Source of the DNA: an uncultured Flavobacteriales bacterium
Lineage (GTDB): Bacteria > Bacteroidota > Bacteroidia > Flavobacteriales_G > Salibacteraceae
Assembly (NCBI GenBank): GCA_913020435.1
Contig: CAJVZZ010000020.1
Coordinates: 1-45,551 of the forward strand
Direction of reading: 5' to 3'
Length of the DNA: 45,551 nt
Positions 15,826-24,257 of the stretch are shown in pieces (position 1 is the first letter of the stretch; each line of letters opens with the position of its first letter). The notes beneath the pieces were generated by a model that searched no databases, was not told the origin of the DNA, and worked only from the letters and a program-made list of their open reading frames with translations. The translations under genes were made by a program, and so were the position numbers.

Positions 15826-18783
15826 ATGCTACTAAACTGTCATAGCTACTATAGCCTCAATTACGGCTGCCTATCGGTAGAAGATGTATTGCAAACCATA
15901 AAGGATTTGGGACACACCAACTTTGTAATTACGGACATCAATAACACCTCAGAAACCTTTCGGTTTTTGATGCGCGCCGAAGAACAAGGTATTAAAGCAA
16001 ACATTGGTATTGACTTTAGAAATGGCGTACACCAGCAATACATTGGCATTGCTAAAAATAAAAAGGGTTTCTTCGAACTCAACGAACATCTCTCTCATCA
16101 TTTAGAGAAAAAACTCCCCATTGATCCCATAGCTCCAAATTTCAAACACGCTTATATCATATATCCCTTAGCTTTTGCTCCGCATCCTAATTACTTAAAG
16201 GAGCACGAATTTATCGGTATCAGTCCATCCGATTTAAAAAACATCACCAAACAAAAGGATTGGAAACACCACCAAGGGAAACTGGTTGTGCTCTGCACCG
16301 CTACTTTTCGAAACAAAAGAGATTACAATACCCACCGGTTGTTACGAGCCATTGGAGAAAATATGCTGTTGAGTAAACTCCCTCCTATTCGGCAAGCTCA
16401 TCCAGATAATAAATACCGAAGTGCAGTAGAAATAAAGGAGCTCTATGGGCAGTTTCCCCAAGTTCTGAAGAATACAAAAAAGCTACTCAAAAACTGTAAA
16501 GTGAAGTACAACTTCAAACAGCCAAAAAACAAGCTGTACTTTACCAAAAGCAAAGAAGAGGATATAAAATTACTCACCGACCTGAGTCACCAAGGGTTGG
16601 AATACCGTTTCAAAACAGTAAACGACGTTATTCTAAAACGCCTCGATACAGAACTTAAACTCATCGAGCAATGTGATTTTTGCGCCTATTTCTTGATCAA
16701 TTGGGACTTGGTATGTTACGCTCAACGGAAAGGCTACTGCTATGTGGGCAGAGGAAGTGGCGCTAACAGTTTGGTGGCTTATCTACTCCGGATTACCAAT
16801 GTTGATCCTATTGATTTAGACTTATACTTCGAGCGATTTATTAATCCTTATAGAAGTAGCCCACCTGACTTTGATATAGATTTTTCATGGACCGATAGAG
16901 ATGATATTACGAAGTACCTCTTCGATACTTACGGTTGGGACAAGGTTGCATTGTTGGGTTCTTATCAAACCTTTCAGCGGAAAGCGGTAATTCGAGAATT
17001 GGGTAAAGTCTTTGGTTTGCCCGACGAAGAAATTAAGAGCCTTCAACGTGCCTCTCAATACGCGAGTGATACCTATGGCCAATTGGTTCAGAAGTACAGC
17101 ACCTACATAGCAGGTTTCCCCAGTCATTTGAGTATTCATTCTAGCGGAATTCTCATTTCTGAAGAACCGATTCATTACTACTCCTCTACTGTTTTACCTC
17201 CCAAAAACTTTCCAACTACACACTTCGATATGCAGATTGCCGAGGACATCGGTTTGTACAAATACGATATACTGAGCCAACGCGGATTGGGAAAAATAAA
17301 AGACGCTTTGGTTTATGTAAAACAGAACCACGGTATAACGATAGACATAGACGATATCGATATGCTCAAAAGTGATCCTAAGGTAAAACAGCTCCTTCGG
17401 CAAGGAGATTTAACGGGTTGTTTTTATGTAGAATCTCCAGCCATGCGCATGTTACTTACCAAGCTAAAAGCAGAAGATTACACTCGATTGGTAGCGGCTA
17501 GTTCTATCATTCGCCCTGGGGTTTCAAAAAGCGGAATGATGCGCGAATACATTGTTCGGTTTCAGGATGAAGAACGACGAAACAATGCTCAGAAAGCGTT
17601 GCCTGAACTCTACAAATTATTGGAAGAAACCTACGGAGTAATGGTGTACCAAGAAGATGTAATTAAAGTAGCACACTTTTTTGCTGGACTCACCTTGGCC
17701 GAAGCCGACATCCTTAGACGTGGCATGTCTTGGAAGTTTAGAGAACGTACCGAATTTGCACAGGTGGAACAACGGTTTTTTGACAATTGCCACCAAAAAG
17801 GTTACGCCGAAAAAACGGTACAAGACATCTGGCATCAGATAGAGAGTTTTGCCAATTATGCTTTCTCCAAAGGGCATTCGGCGAGCTATGCAGTAGAGAG
17901 TTTTCAGGCCTTATACATTCATGCTTATTACCCGCTAGAATACCTTACCGCTACCCTAAACAATGGTGGAGGTTTTTATTCCAAGGAATTCTATGCACAC
18001 ACTGCGCGAATGAAAGGCGGAACCATTGCATTGCCTTGTGTAAACAATAGTGACCTTAAGGCTACTTTATCGGGTAAAACGGTTCACTTGGGTTTGGCAT
18101 TTATCAATGGTAGCTTCGGAAATGAAAACGTGTATCGTATTCTAAAGTCAAGACAAACGGACGGTCCATTTTTATCTTTTAGAGACTTTGTGAATCGTAT
18201 GTCTGAAATCAGTTTGGAGCAGATTATCGTTCTTATTCGGCTGGGATGTTTTCGCTGTTTTGAACCCAATAAAAAGAAACTGATGTGGGATGCTCATTTT
18301 TTGCTTTCTAAAACTCCAGAGACTCGGGAAAAAAGCAACTTGTTTAGAATAGAACCCAAAAGCTGGAAACTCCCAGAATTGATTCACACACAGGTAGAAG
18401 ACGCTTACGACGAAATGGAACTCTTGGGGTTCCCTGTAACGGTAAGCCCTTTTAGTTTGATTGCCGACCAAAGTCAAATACCAACTTTAGCGGCATCAGA
18501 ATTACCCAAACTGATTGGGAAAACTGTTGATTTGGCGGGTTATCGTGTAACCGTAAAATCAACCAAAACGAGCAACAACCAAATCATGCAGTTTGGAACA
18601 TTTGTAGACCAAAAAGGCGATTGGATAGATACCGTTATTTTTCCGAATGTATTTACAAACAACAAAGTATCTGCTCCCGGTTGTTATAAGATACGTGGCA
18701 AAGTGAGCGAAGAATTTGGCCACATTACCGTTGATGTAGAAAAAATTAGACGACTGGAAATGATGAATTTGAGAGGGGATTAA
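15826..18783 (+). CDS. dnaE: DNA polymerase III alpha-type subunit, short mutagenesis-linked form
   Basis: 985-residue C-family polymerase, shorter than replicative DnaE (about 1150-1450). Domains in order: an N-terminal PHP domain (from HSYYSL), palm and fingers with GRGSGANSLVAYLL and catalytic Asp350 and Asp352 in PDFDIDF, thumb/finger segments (SIHSSGILIS, RPGVSKSGMM, GVMVYQEDV, FSKGHSASYA), and a C-terminal OB fold (VDLAGYRVTVKST). The PHP domain looks catalytically dead: the usual LTDH is ITDI. The link to a Y-family polymerase and an S24 repressor marks it as the translesion partner, functionally like DnaE2 of ImuAB systems. Its TAA directly abuts the stop of the convergent helicase gene. 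Confidence 0.92.
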   Translation: MLLNCHSYYSLNYGCLSVEDVLQTIKDLGHTNFVITDINNTSETFRFLMRAEEQGIKANIGIDFRNGVHQQYIGIAKNKKGFFELNEHLSHHLEKKLPIDPIAPNFKHAYIIYPLAFAPHPNYLKEHEFIGISPSDLKNITKQKDWKHHQGKLVVLCTATFRNKRDYNTHRLLRAIGENMLLSKLPPIRQAHPDNKYRSAVEIKELYGQFPQVLKNTKKLLKNCKVKYNFKQPKNKLYFTKSKEEDIKLLTDLSHQGLEYRFKTVNDVILKRLDTELKLIEQCDFCAYFLINWDLVCYAQRKGYCYVGRGSGANSLVAYLLRITNVDPIDLDLYFERFINPYRSSPPDFDIDFSWTDRDDITKYLFDTYGWDKVALLGSYQTFQRKAVIRELGKVFGLPDEEIKSLQRASQYASDTYGQLVQKYSTYIAGFPSHLSIHSSGILISEEPIHYYSSTVLPPKNFPTTHFDMQIAEDIGLYKYDILSQRGLGKIKDALVYVKQNHGITIDIDDIDMLKSDPKVKQLLRQGDLTGCFYVESPAMRMLLTKLKAEDYTRLVAASSIIRPGVSKSGMMREYIVRFQDEERRNNAQKALPELYKLLEETYGVMVYQEDVIKVAHFFAGLTLAEADILRRGMSWKFRERTEFAQVEQRFFDNCHQKGYAEKTVQDIWHQIESFANYAFSKGHSASYAVESFQALYIHAYYPLEYLTATLNNGGGFYSKEFYAHTARMKGGTIALPCVNNSDLKATLSGKTVHLGLAFINGSFGNENVYRILKSRQTDGPFLSFRDFVNRMSEISLEQIIVLIRLGCFRCFEPNKKKLMWDAHFLLSKTPETREKSNLFRIEPKSWKLPELIHTQVEDAYDEMELLGFPVTVSPFSLIADQSQIPTLAASELPKLIGKTVDLAGYRVTVKSTKTSNNQIMQFGTFVDQKGDWIDTVIFPNVFTNNKVSAPGCYKIRGKVSEEFGHITVDVEKIRRLEMMNLRGD

Positions 18784-21066
18784 TTATTCCTTCAAACTCA
18801 CCTGTACCATTCTAATTTTCCCGTAAGAATATTTCCCTTTAAAGGCAGCAAAGATTCCAGCACTACCATTCTTTGATTTTTTAATAGCCAGGCTTAGAAT
18901 TTCAATTTCAGCTTTTTCCATATGATCTTCCAACTTCAGCACTCCGGCTTCTATTCCTTTAGCTACATGTCCCTCTATTGTTCCTGCAACCAAATCTCGC
19001 TTCTTTGCAACTTCAGCTACAGACAAGCCGCTATTCAGTAAATCATAAGATTCCTTGTAGGTGCTTCCCTTCTCCGCCTTTATAGGTTTTTCACCATCGA
19101 CTGGAAGCGGATTTTTACGTTTTTTTCCAGTTTTTGTTTTTTGCAAATCTGGATTCGATGCCGCATTTTGTCGCGCTGCTTCTAAAATTGACTTTCTTTT
19201 ATCCACTCGCTTTTTTCCATAAGGCGATTCCTTTGGTATAGGCTGTTTTGTATAAACGCAATGAGCCATCATGGCGGCTTTCTCAATTTCCGAAATGGTT
19301 TTCATAATTAGCTGATCCAGTTCTTCTAAAAAAGTTCGATACGTTTTGGCTTTGGCTAATTGCTCAACTTCGGCCAAATGTGTCAATAATGTTTTTTGAA
19401 CTCCACTTAGAAAGTCTAGGAAATAGCCACTCCCCTTTTCCAATCTTTCCATAAGTATTTTATGGTCATCCGTTTGCAGAATTCTTGAGATTTGAGATTT
19501 AAATTTTCTAGAGACATCCCTTTGACCAGCAAATTCAGATTGAAGCAATGGCAAAGTTGTTCTTAGTGAATCCAGTTCAAACTCTAACGAAGTTTTGGCG
19601 TTGCGTAATTGGTATTCCAACATCTTTTCAATGGGTTCAAAGTCATAGGAATTCAACAAAACACGCTCTAAATATCTGCGTTGTTCCAACTCCAATGTTT
19701 TGCCCAATTCAGAGGGTTTTTCTTGGTCGGCAACAAAAGTATTAACCTCATTGTCTGTAACAATTACACTACTGTTGATTGGGCTTCTTAACACTAACCC
19801 TTTCAAACTTCTAAGTCTACTGAGTGCCACATATACTTGTCCGGCAGCAAATGCTTGCCCCACATCAACGATAGCTTTTTCGAAGGTAAGTCCCTGACTT
19901 TTATGCACTGTTACCGCCCACGCCAATTTTATAGGATACTGAGTGAATGTACCTACCACCTCTTCTTCTAGTTCCTTATTACTTGAATTAATAGTGTATT
20001 TCTTATTGGCCCATTCTTCGGTCTGAAGCAAATACTCCACTTTCTCTCCATCTAGAATTACTTTTATTTCATCCTTCTTTAAGCTTGAAACTCGAGCTAT
20101 TTTACCATTAAAATATCGTTTATCTGCACTGGAATCGTTTTTTATAAACATTACCTGTGCACCCATTTTCAATTCAAGCATTTGAGCAACTGGATATATG
20201 TGCTCTGGAAAATCTCTTGCTACTTTTGCCTTATAGGTAAATGCCTCTTCTTTTAAATCATCGAGTTGCTTTCTATTAATCTGATCGGCTTTATTATTAT
20301 GGGTTGTGAGCGTAATGACGCCATCCATTTTATTAATTTGTTCTTGAGTTTTAACAAACCCATTTAACTCGCTGATGTCAGATTCAGTAGCACAATTATT
20401 TCGTAGATTATTTAAAATTCGAATAAAATCTTCATCCTCTTGTCTAAAGATTTTATCCAGTTCTATATAAGTTGGAGGATCATATTTTAAAGCATGAGCT
20501 TCGAAAAAATGCATGCTTTTGTAGTAATTCTTAAGCACATTCCATTCATTTTGTTGTACAATGGGAGGCAACTGATATAAGTCGCCAATGAACAATACTT
20601 GCACGCCTCCAAAACTTCTATTGAAATTGGATTTAACACTGCGCATACGATAATCAATCGCATCCAATAAATCTGCACGAAGCATACTCACTTCATCTAT
20701 GATTAACAAGTCTGCAGCACGCAAAACCTGCTTACGGATTGAATTTAAAGGATGTTTTCTAGCCAGTGTGTGCTGAGTGAAAAATCGAGCATCCTGACCA
20801 AAGCTTCCATCTGGAGAGCGATCAGGTACAAAACTTCCAAAAGGAAATAAAAACTGGGAATGAATAGTAACTCCCTCAGCATTTAAAGCGGCAATACCTG
20901 TAGGTGCGACCACCACAAAGTTCTTATGCGTTTTCCTGGCTAAGGTTCTAAGGAAGGTTGTTTTTCCAGTTCCTGCTTTTCCTGTAAGAAAAACATGACT
21001 TCCGGTGCTGTTGATAAAGCGAGTAGTCAATTCAATTAAATCTGTGCTCTGTATGTTTTCTTTCAC
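18784..21066 (-). CDS. PIF1-like helicase with C-terminal helix-turn-helix domain
   Basis: 760-residue superfamily 1B helicase. Walker A is GKAGTGKT (Lys35), then VVVAPTGIAALNAEGVTIHS, Walker B LLIIDEVSM (Asp124-Glu125), and motif VI region AWAVTVHKSQGLTFEKAIVD with YVALSRLRSLKGLVL. PIF1-type enzymes unwind DNA 5' to 3' and resolve G-quadruplex or R-loop barriers. After a basic linker (about residues 620-665), the end (YDLLNSGLSVAEVAKKRDLVAGTIEGHV) is an HTH_40-like winged helix also found at the end of some RecQ proteins. The start is GTG at 21066; no nearby ATG fits. It converges on dnaE with no spacer, so any shared role in repair is inference. Confidence 0.9.
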   Translation of the reverse strand: MKENIQSTDLIELTTRFINSTGSHVFLTGKAGTGKTTFLRTLARKTHKNFVVVAPTGIAALNAEGVTIHSQFLFPFGSFVPDRSPDGSFGQDARFFTQHTLARKHPLNSIRKQVLRAADLLIIDEVSMLRADLLDAIDYRMRSVKSNFNRSFGGVQVLFIGDLYQLPPIVQQNEWNVLKNYYKSMHFFEAHALKYDPPTYIELDKIFRQEDEDFIRILNNLRNNCATESDISELNGFVKTQEQINKMDGVITLTTHNNKADQINRKQLDDLKEEAFTYKAKVARDFPEHIYPVAQMLELKMGAQVMFIKNDSSADKRYFNGKIARVSSLKKDEIKVILDGEKVEYLLQTEEWANKKYTINSSNKELEEEVVGTFTQYPIKLAWAVTVHKSQGLTFEKAIVDVGQAFAAGQVYVALSRLRSLKGLVLRSPINSSVIVTDNEVNTFVADQEKPSELGKTLELEQRRYLERVLLNSYDFEPIEKMLEYQLRNAKTSLEFELDSLRTTLPLLQSEFAGQRDVSRKFKSQISRILQTDDHKILMERLEKGSGYFLDFLSGVQKTLLTHLAEVEQLAKAKTYRTFLEELDQLIMKTISEIEKAAMMAHCVYTKQPIPKESPYGKKRVDKRKSILEAARQNAASNPDLQKTKTGKKRKNPLPVDGEKPIKAEKGSTYKESYDLLNSGLSVAEVAKKRDLVAGTIEGHVAKGIEAGVLKLEDHMEKAEIEILSLAIKKSKNGSAGIFAAFKGKYSYGKIRMVQVSLKE

Positions 21067-21173
21067 GGTGCCGAAGGTAAAGTTTTCGTGTTTTAATTTT
21101 GAATTTCTTACTCTGCTTTAAAAGACTCTAAAAATATACTCTCAATAAAACACCCCTTTAATACAAAAGAATT

Positions 21174-22085
21174 CTAGAAATAGATTGGGTGAAAAAATAC
21201 TCCACGCTGATTAAACTCAACTGCAGGCAAGGGAAATTTAAACCAAGAGACTGCTTTTAAAACTCCGTTTAGTAAAGCTGATTTCGTCTTAATTCGATGC
21301 AAATCAATATCCAATGAAACATAGTATTGCTTTTGTCGAGTTAAGGTCTGGGGCAGTGCAAGACCCTTTGAATTGAATGCTGGATTTTCGTGACCACCGA
21401 GCATTCCTGATGCCCCATATCCTAATGAAAAAGAAAGCCATTTTGGAAATTTACTCTCTTCATTCAGAAATGAATGAATATTAGTAGAAAGCCAATAAGT
21501 TTGACCATTGTAATTTTTAAGAACCTCTTGGATTCCTCCATTTCCTAATAGCTCTGGTCTTAAATTGGTATGCAAGGTAGATTGGTAAGAAAATTTTGGC
21601 ATAATACGCTGTTCCTTCCATAAAAGTTGTTGCCCGATAAACAATCCTGTACCAACAGTATTTGCTGCTATATCTGCCCATGAAAAGCCCCACTGAGTAC
21701 TGTAACCATCTAACAGTTCAACTCCTGTCAAATACATAAAACCCCAGGCTCCATATAAAAGTGATTTTTTTTCAGAAACACCAGCCCATTTAAGTGAATT
21801 ATAACCGAGTACACCACAGTAATAAGAAGTGAATCCATGCCCTACTTTGTCCATACCCTCCCATTCTTTAGTATCATCAAAAGAATGAAGCGAAGTTCGT
21901 GGGTATCCTTTATACCAATATTCGTTTAAAGTTAGCAAAGTTCCTATCGTAATTGAAGAAGCACCACTTACAACCCCAATAAGTCGCGGTTTACTGATAG
22001 AGTCAGCATTATCAAACCACTTCTTCTGAGAGAAACAAGGCAACCACAAATTAGCTGCTAATATGACCAATAATATTCTCAACAA
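21174..22085 (-). CDS. DUF2279-family envelope protein
   Basis: 303 residues with an N-terminal signal (MLRILLVILAANLWLPCFSQ). The core KVGHGFTSYYCGVLGYNSLKWAG, then AWGFMYLTGVELLDGYSTQWGFSWADIAANTVG, matches the DUF2279 family of Bacteroidota periplasmic or outer-membrane-associated proteins, whose function is unknown. Conserved His and Glu/Asp in these two segments could form a site, but no activity is established. The last 100 residues are beta-rich. It starts just past the terminator of the SPFH unit, so it probably has its own promoter. Confidence 0.8.
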   Translation of the reverse strand: MLRILLVILAANLWLPCFSQKKWFDNADSISKPRLIGVVSGASSITIGTLLTLNEYWYKGYPRTSLHSFDDTKEWEGMDKVGHGFTSYYCGVLGYNSLKWAGVSEKKSLLYGAWGFMYLTGVELLDGYSTQWGFSWADIAANTVGTGLFIGQQLLWKEQRIMPKFSYQSTLHTNLRPELLGNGGIQEVLKNYNGQTYWLSTNIHSFLNEESKFPKWLSFSLGYGASGMLGGHENPAFNSKGLALPQTLTRQKQYYVSLDIDLHRIKTKSALLNGVLKAVSWFKFPLPAVEFNQRGVFFHPIYF

Positions 22086-22114
22086 GTGTTCAAAGCTATT
22101 GCAAAAAAGGCATA

Positions 22115-22148
22115 AAAAAAGCCCAATCGAAATTCTCCGATTGGGCTA
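22115..22148 (-). terminator. Intrinsic terminator after the SPFH gene
   Basis: On the minus strand AGCCCAATCG and CGATTGGGCT (plus coordinates 22139-22148 and 22121-22130) make a perfect 10-bp stem with an 8-nt loop, followed by a run of T (A run at 22115-22120 on the plus strand). It ends the proS to SPFH transcription unit. Confidence 0.85.
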
Positions 22149-22166
22149 AATTCAGTCTGTGTATTT

Positions 22167-23015
22167 CTAGTTACTTCCACCCAAGATAAGTGGTAAACCA
22201 TCTTTTCCTGAACCTACCACTACAACTTTAGAATTAGGCGATTTTGCTAATTCTAAGGTCGCTAAAATTCCTTTTTCTTTCAGAATTTTGTCAGTAAGCG
22301 ATTTACTGATAATATCATTTGCAGCAGCCTTACCGCCTGCTTCAATACGCTGTCTTTCAGCTTCTTTTTTAGCTTTTGCTAATCTAAACTCGTATTCTAG
22401 AGACTCTTGCTCTTGTTTCAGCTTAGTTTCAATTGCAGTAACGATAGTAGAGGGAAGCTTAACATCTTCCACCAATACTCTCTTAACCAATAAGAACTGA
22501 TCTTTTAATACTGCCTGAACCTCTTCTAATATTTCCTGTTCAATTACATCTCTTTTACTTGAATACAATTGCTCTGGAGTATATCGTCCAACAACACTTC
22601 TTGCTGCTGCATTAATTGCTGGATCTAACAACTCACGTTCGTAATCTTCTCCTTTAGTTTTTATTAAAAAACCAAGATTTTTGAATTCTGGTTCGTACCA
22701 TATCGTTCCGTTAACTTTCACTTCCAATCCGTTTACTGAAAGCACATTCATTTCGTCCGAAATAGACTGCTGACGTACTTTTCTTACGATCATTTTGTTC
22801 CAAGGAGCAATAACATGAAATCCTTCACCATACGTTTTTTCCGTATTGATACCTGACCCTAAAGTTTCGAATAATACTCCGCCTTCTCCTGGTCCAATTG
22901 TAACTGTTAACTTACTCCAAAGAATAAATACTAATAATAGCCCACCGACAATAAAAGCCACTGGACCAATTTTCTTGAAGTTAAATTCTGTGTTTTCTTG
23001 ATAAAATTCAGCCAT
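22167..23015 (-). CDS. SPFH/prohibitin-family membrane protein
   Basis: 282 residues. One transmembrane helix near the N-terminus (IGPVAFIVGGLLLVFILW, about residues 16-34) is followed by an SPFH/Band 7 domain (VTIGPGEGGVLFETLG, GEGFHVIAPWNKMIV, LSVNGLEVKVNGTIWYEP) and a charged coiled coil (about 190-245, LKQEQESLEYEFRLAKAKKEAERQRIEA). This is the prohibitin layout: membrane-anchored ring assemblies that scaffold membranes or shield proteases such as FtsH. It is last in a unit with proS, an outer-membrane protein and a lipoprotein, and ends at a strong terminator. Confidence 0.88.
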   Translation of the reverse strand: MAEFYQENTEFNFKKIGPVAFIVGGLLLVFILWSKLTVTIGPGEGGVLFETLGSGINTEKTYGEGFHVIAPWNKMIVRKVRQQSISDEMNVLSVNGLEVKVNGTIWYEPEFKNLGFLIKTKGEDYERELLDPAINAAARSVVGRYTPEQLYSSKRDVIEQEILEEVQAVLKDQFLLVKRVLVEDVKLPSTIVTAIETKLKQEQESLEYEFRLAKAKKEAERQRIEAGGKAAANDIISKSLTDKILKEKGILATLELAKSPNSKVVVVGSGKDGLPLILGGSN

Positions 23016-23026
23016 GACGCTTTTGT

Positions 23027-23425
23027 TTAATTTGTTTTAATTGATGTTTGTTTTAAATCGCCCATAAAGGCTTTCCCATTTAATACTGCAGTAAATTGGT
23101 ATGTATCCTCTTCAATTGCAGTAATTGATACTTTAAGAGTATCAAGATCATTCAGTAAATTTTTGTCTGGATTATTACTCTCTTTTAAGACCAAATGATA
23201 CTCACATTCATTAGCCCAAAGAATTTTGTAGACATCCTTGAATCCTCTCTTTTCACTCACCTCAATCTGCTCTGTTTCGGTTCTGGTAATTTTAATATCC
23301 GAAATGGAACTATCGTTAGCTTCAAATTTACCCAGTTTAAAATCTGCACAGGTTTTCTTTTGACAACTTGTAGTTGCAACCAACACAAGCATTAAAAAAA
23401 TAAATGAATTAATGATTTTGAGCAT
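23027..23425 (-). CDS. Small lipoprotein, unknown function
   Basis: 132 residues with a lipoprotein signal: hydrophobic FIFLMLVLVA and a TTSC box making Cys21 the lipidation site. The mature part is beta-rich with two further Cys residues (CADFKLG, NECEYHLV) that could pair, and ends in NGKAFMGDLKQTSIK. I cannot place it in a named family. The ATG at 23425 overlaps the end of the outer-membrane protein gene by 17 nt, and the SPFH gene starts 11 nt after its stop, so it is translated as part of that operon. Confidence 0.75.
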   Translation of the reverse strand: MLKIINSFIFLMLVLVATTSCQKKTCADFKLGKFEANDSSISDIKITRTETEQIEVSEKRGFKDVYKILWANECEYHLVLKESNNPDKNLLNDLDTLKVSITAIEEDTYQFTAVLNGKAFMGDLKQTSIKTN

Positions 23426-24257
23426 CGTCTTTTTGCTTTCTGTTCAAAGGTAAACTTATTCCGAATGCTCCGTAAACTTGAAACCACCCAAAATGGTGAT
23501 TTACCTTTGCTGAACCCAATTCAGTAGTTAGGACATTCGGGAGCCAAACGTATCCTGTTTTTGCAGATATTTCATAGAAAAAATGTGTAAAAAATGTTGT
23601 CCTAATTCCTGCCTTCGAGCTAAGGCCCCAACCTGCAACGTGAAATCGATTATCCAACTGTTCATCCATAACCACCGCAACTGTTTTTGGAATGCACAGT
23701 CCTAAACCTGCTCCAGCCATAAATTGCACATCAAATTTTTCATTGTTTGATTGCCATACAGGAAGCCAATAGTCCAGTTCTGCGTTCGCATAGTTCAGAC
23801 CGTCTGAATGCTCTAAATACACAAATCTATTTCCGATTAAAATCTCTTGATTCGAAAATGCACCTTGATACTTATCTTCTGTATCAATAAAACCAGAAAT
23901 GGTTACTTTTTGACCAAGATCCATGACATATTTCATATGATCCATTCCCAGCGAAACACTTATCCTATCACTTAAAAAATATCCAAGCCTATAATTGTAT
24001 TGAGGAATCGTGAATTTTTCTATATGTAAATAAGGATCTACCTCAACTTTAGAAGGTCGATCAGAAGCCTTAACATCAGATAATGTAAAATCATAATTAT
24101 CTCCGTGAAAGTGCATATCACTAGACGTAAAGGCACTTCTATTGTATCCCCAGTAAAAAAAGAATTCTCCTTTCTGTTTTATGGATTGCTGTGCAACACA
24201 CAATACTGGCCATGAAATGACAAGGGTTAATATTACTATTTTACTCTTTAAGTTCAA
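23409..24257 (-). CDS. Predicted outer-membrane beta-barrel protein
   Basis: 282 residues with a signal peptide (KIVILTLVISWPVLCVAQQ) and alternating beta strands with aromatic girdles (GEFFFYWGYNRSAF, YNRLGYFLSDRISVSLGMDH, WFQVYGAFGISLPL). The opening GYNRSAFTSSDMHFHGDNYDFTL recalls uncharacterised Bacteroidota barrels that share this motif, as I remember them; no function is known to me. The start must be TTG, placed directly after the proS TGA with no gap, because no other start yields the signal peptide. That layout points to translation restarting after proS. Confidence 0.75.
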   Translation of the reverse strand: MNLKSKIVILTLVISWPVLCVAQQSIKQKGEFFFYWGYNRSAFTSSDMHFHGDNYDFTLSDVKASDRPSKVEVDPYLHIEKFTIPQYNYRLGYFLSDRISVSLGMDHMKYVMDLGQKVTISGFIDTEDKYQGAFSNQEILIGNRFVYLEHSDGLNYANAELDYWLPVWQSNNEKFDVQFMAGAGLGLCIPKTVAVVMDEQLDNRFHVAGWGLSSKAGIRTTFFTHFFYEISAKTGYVWLPNVLTTELGSAKVNHHFGWFQVYGAFGISLPLNRKQKDDAQNH

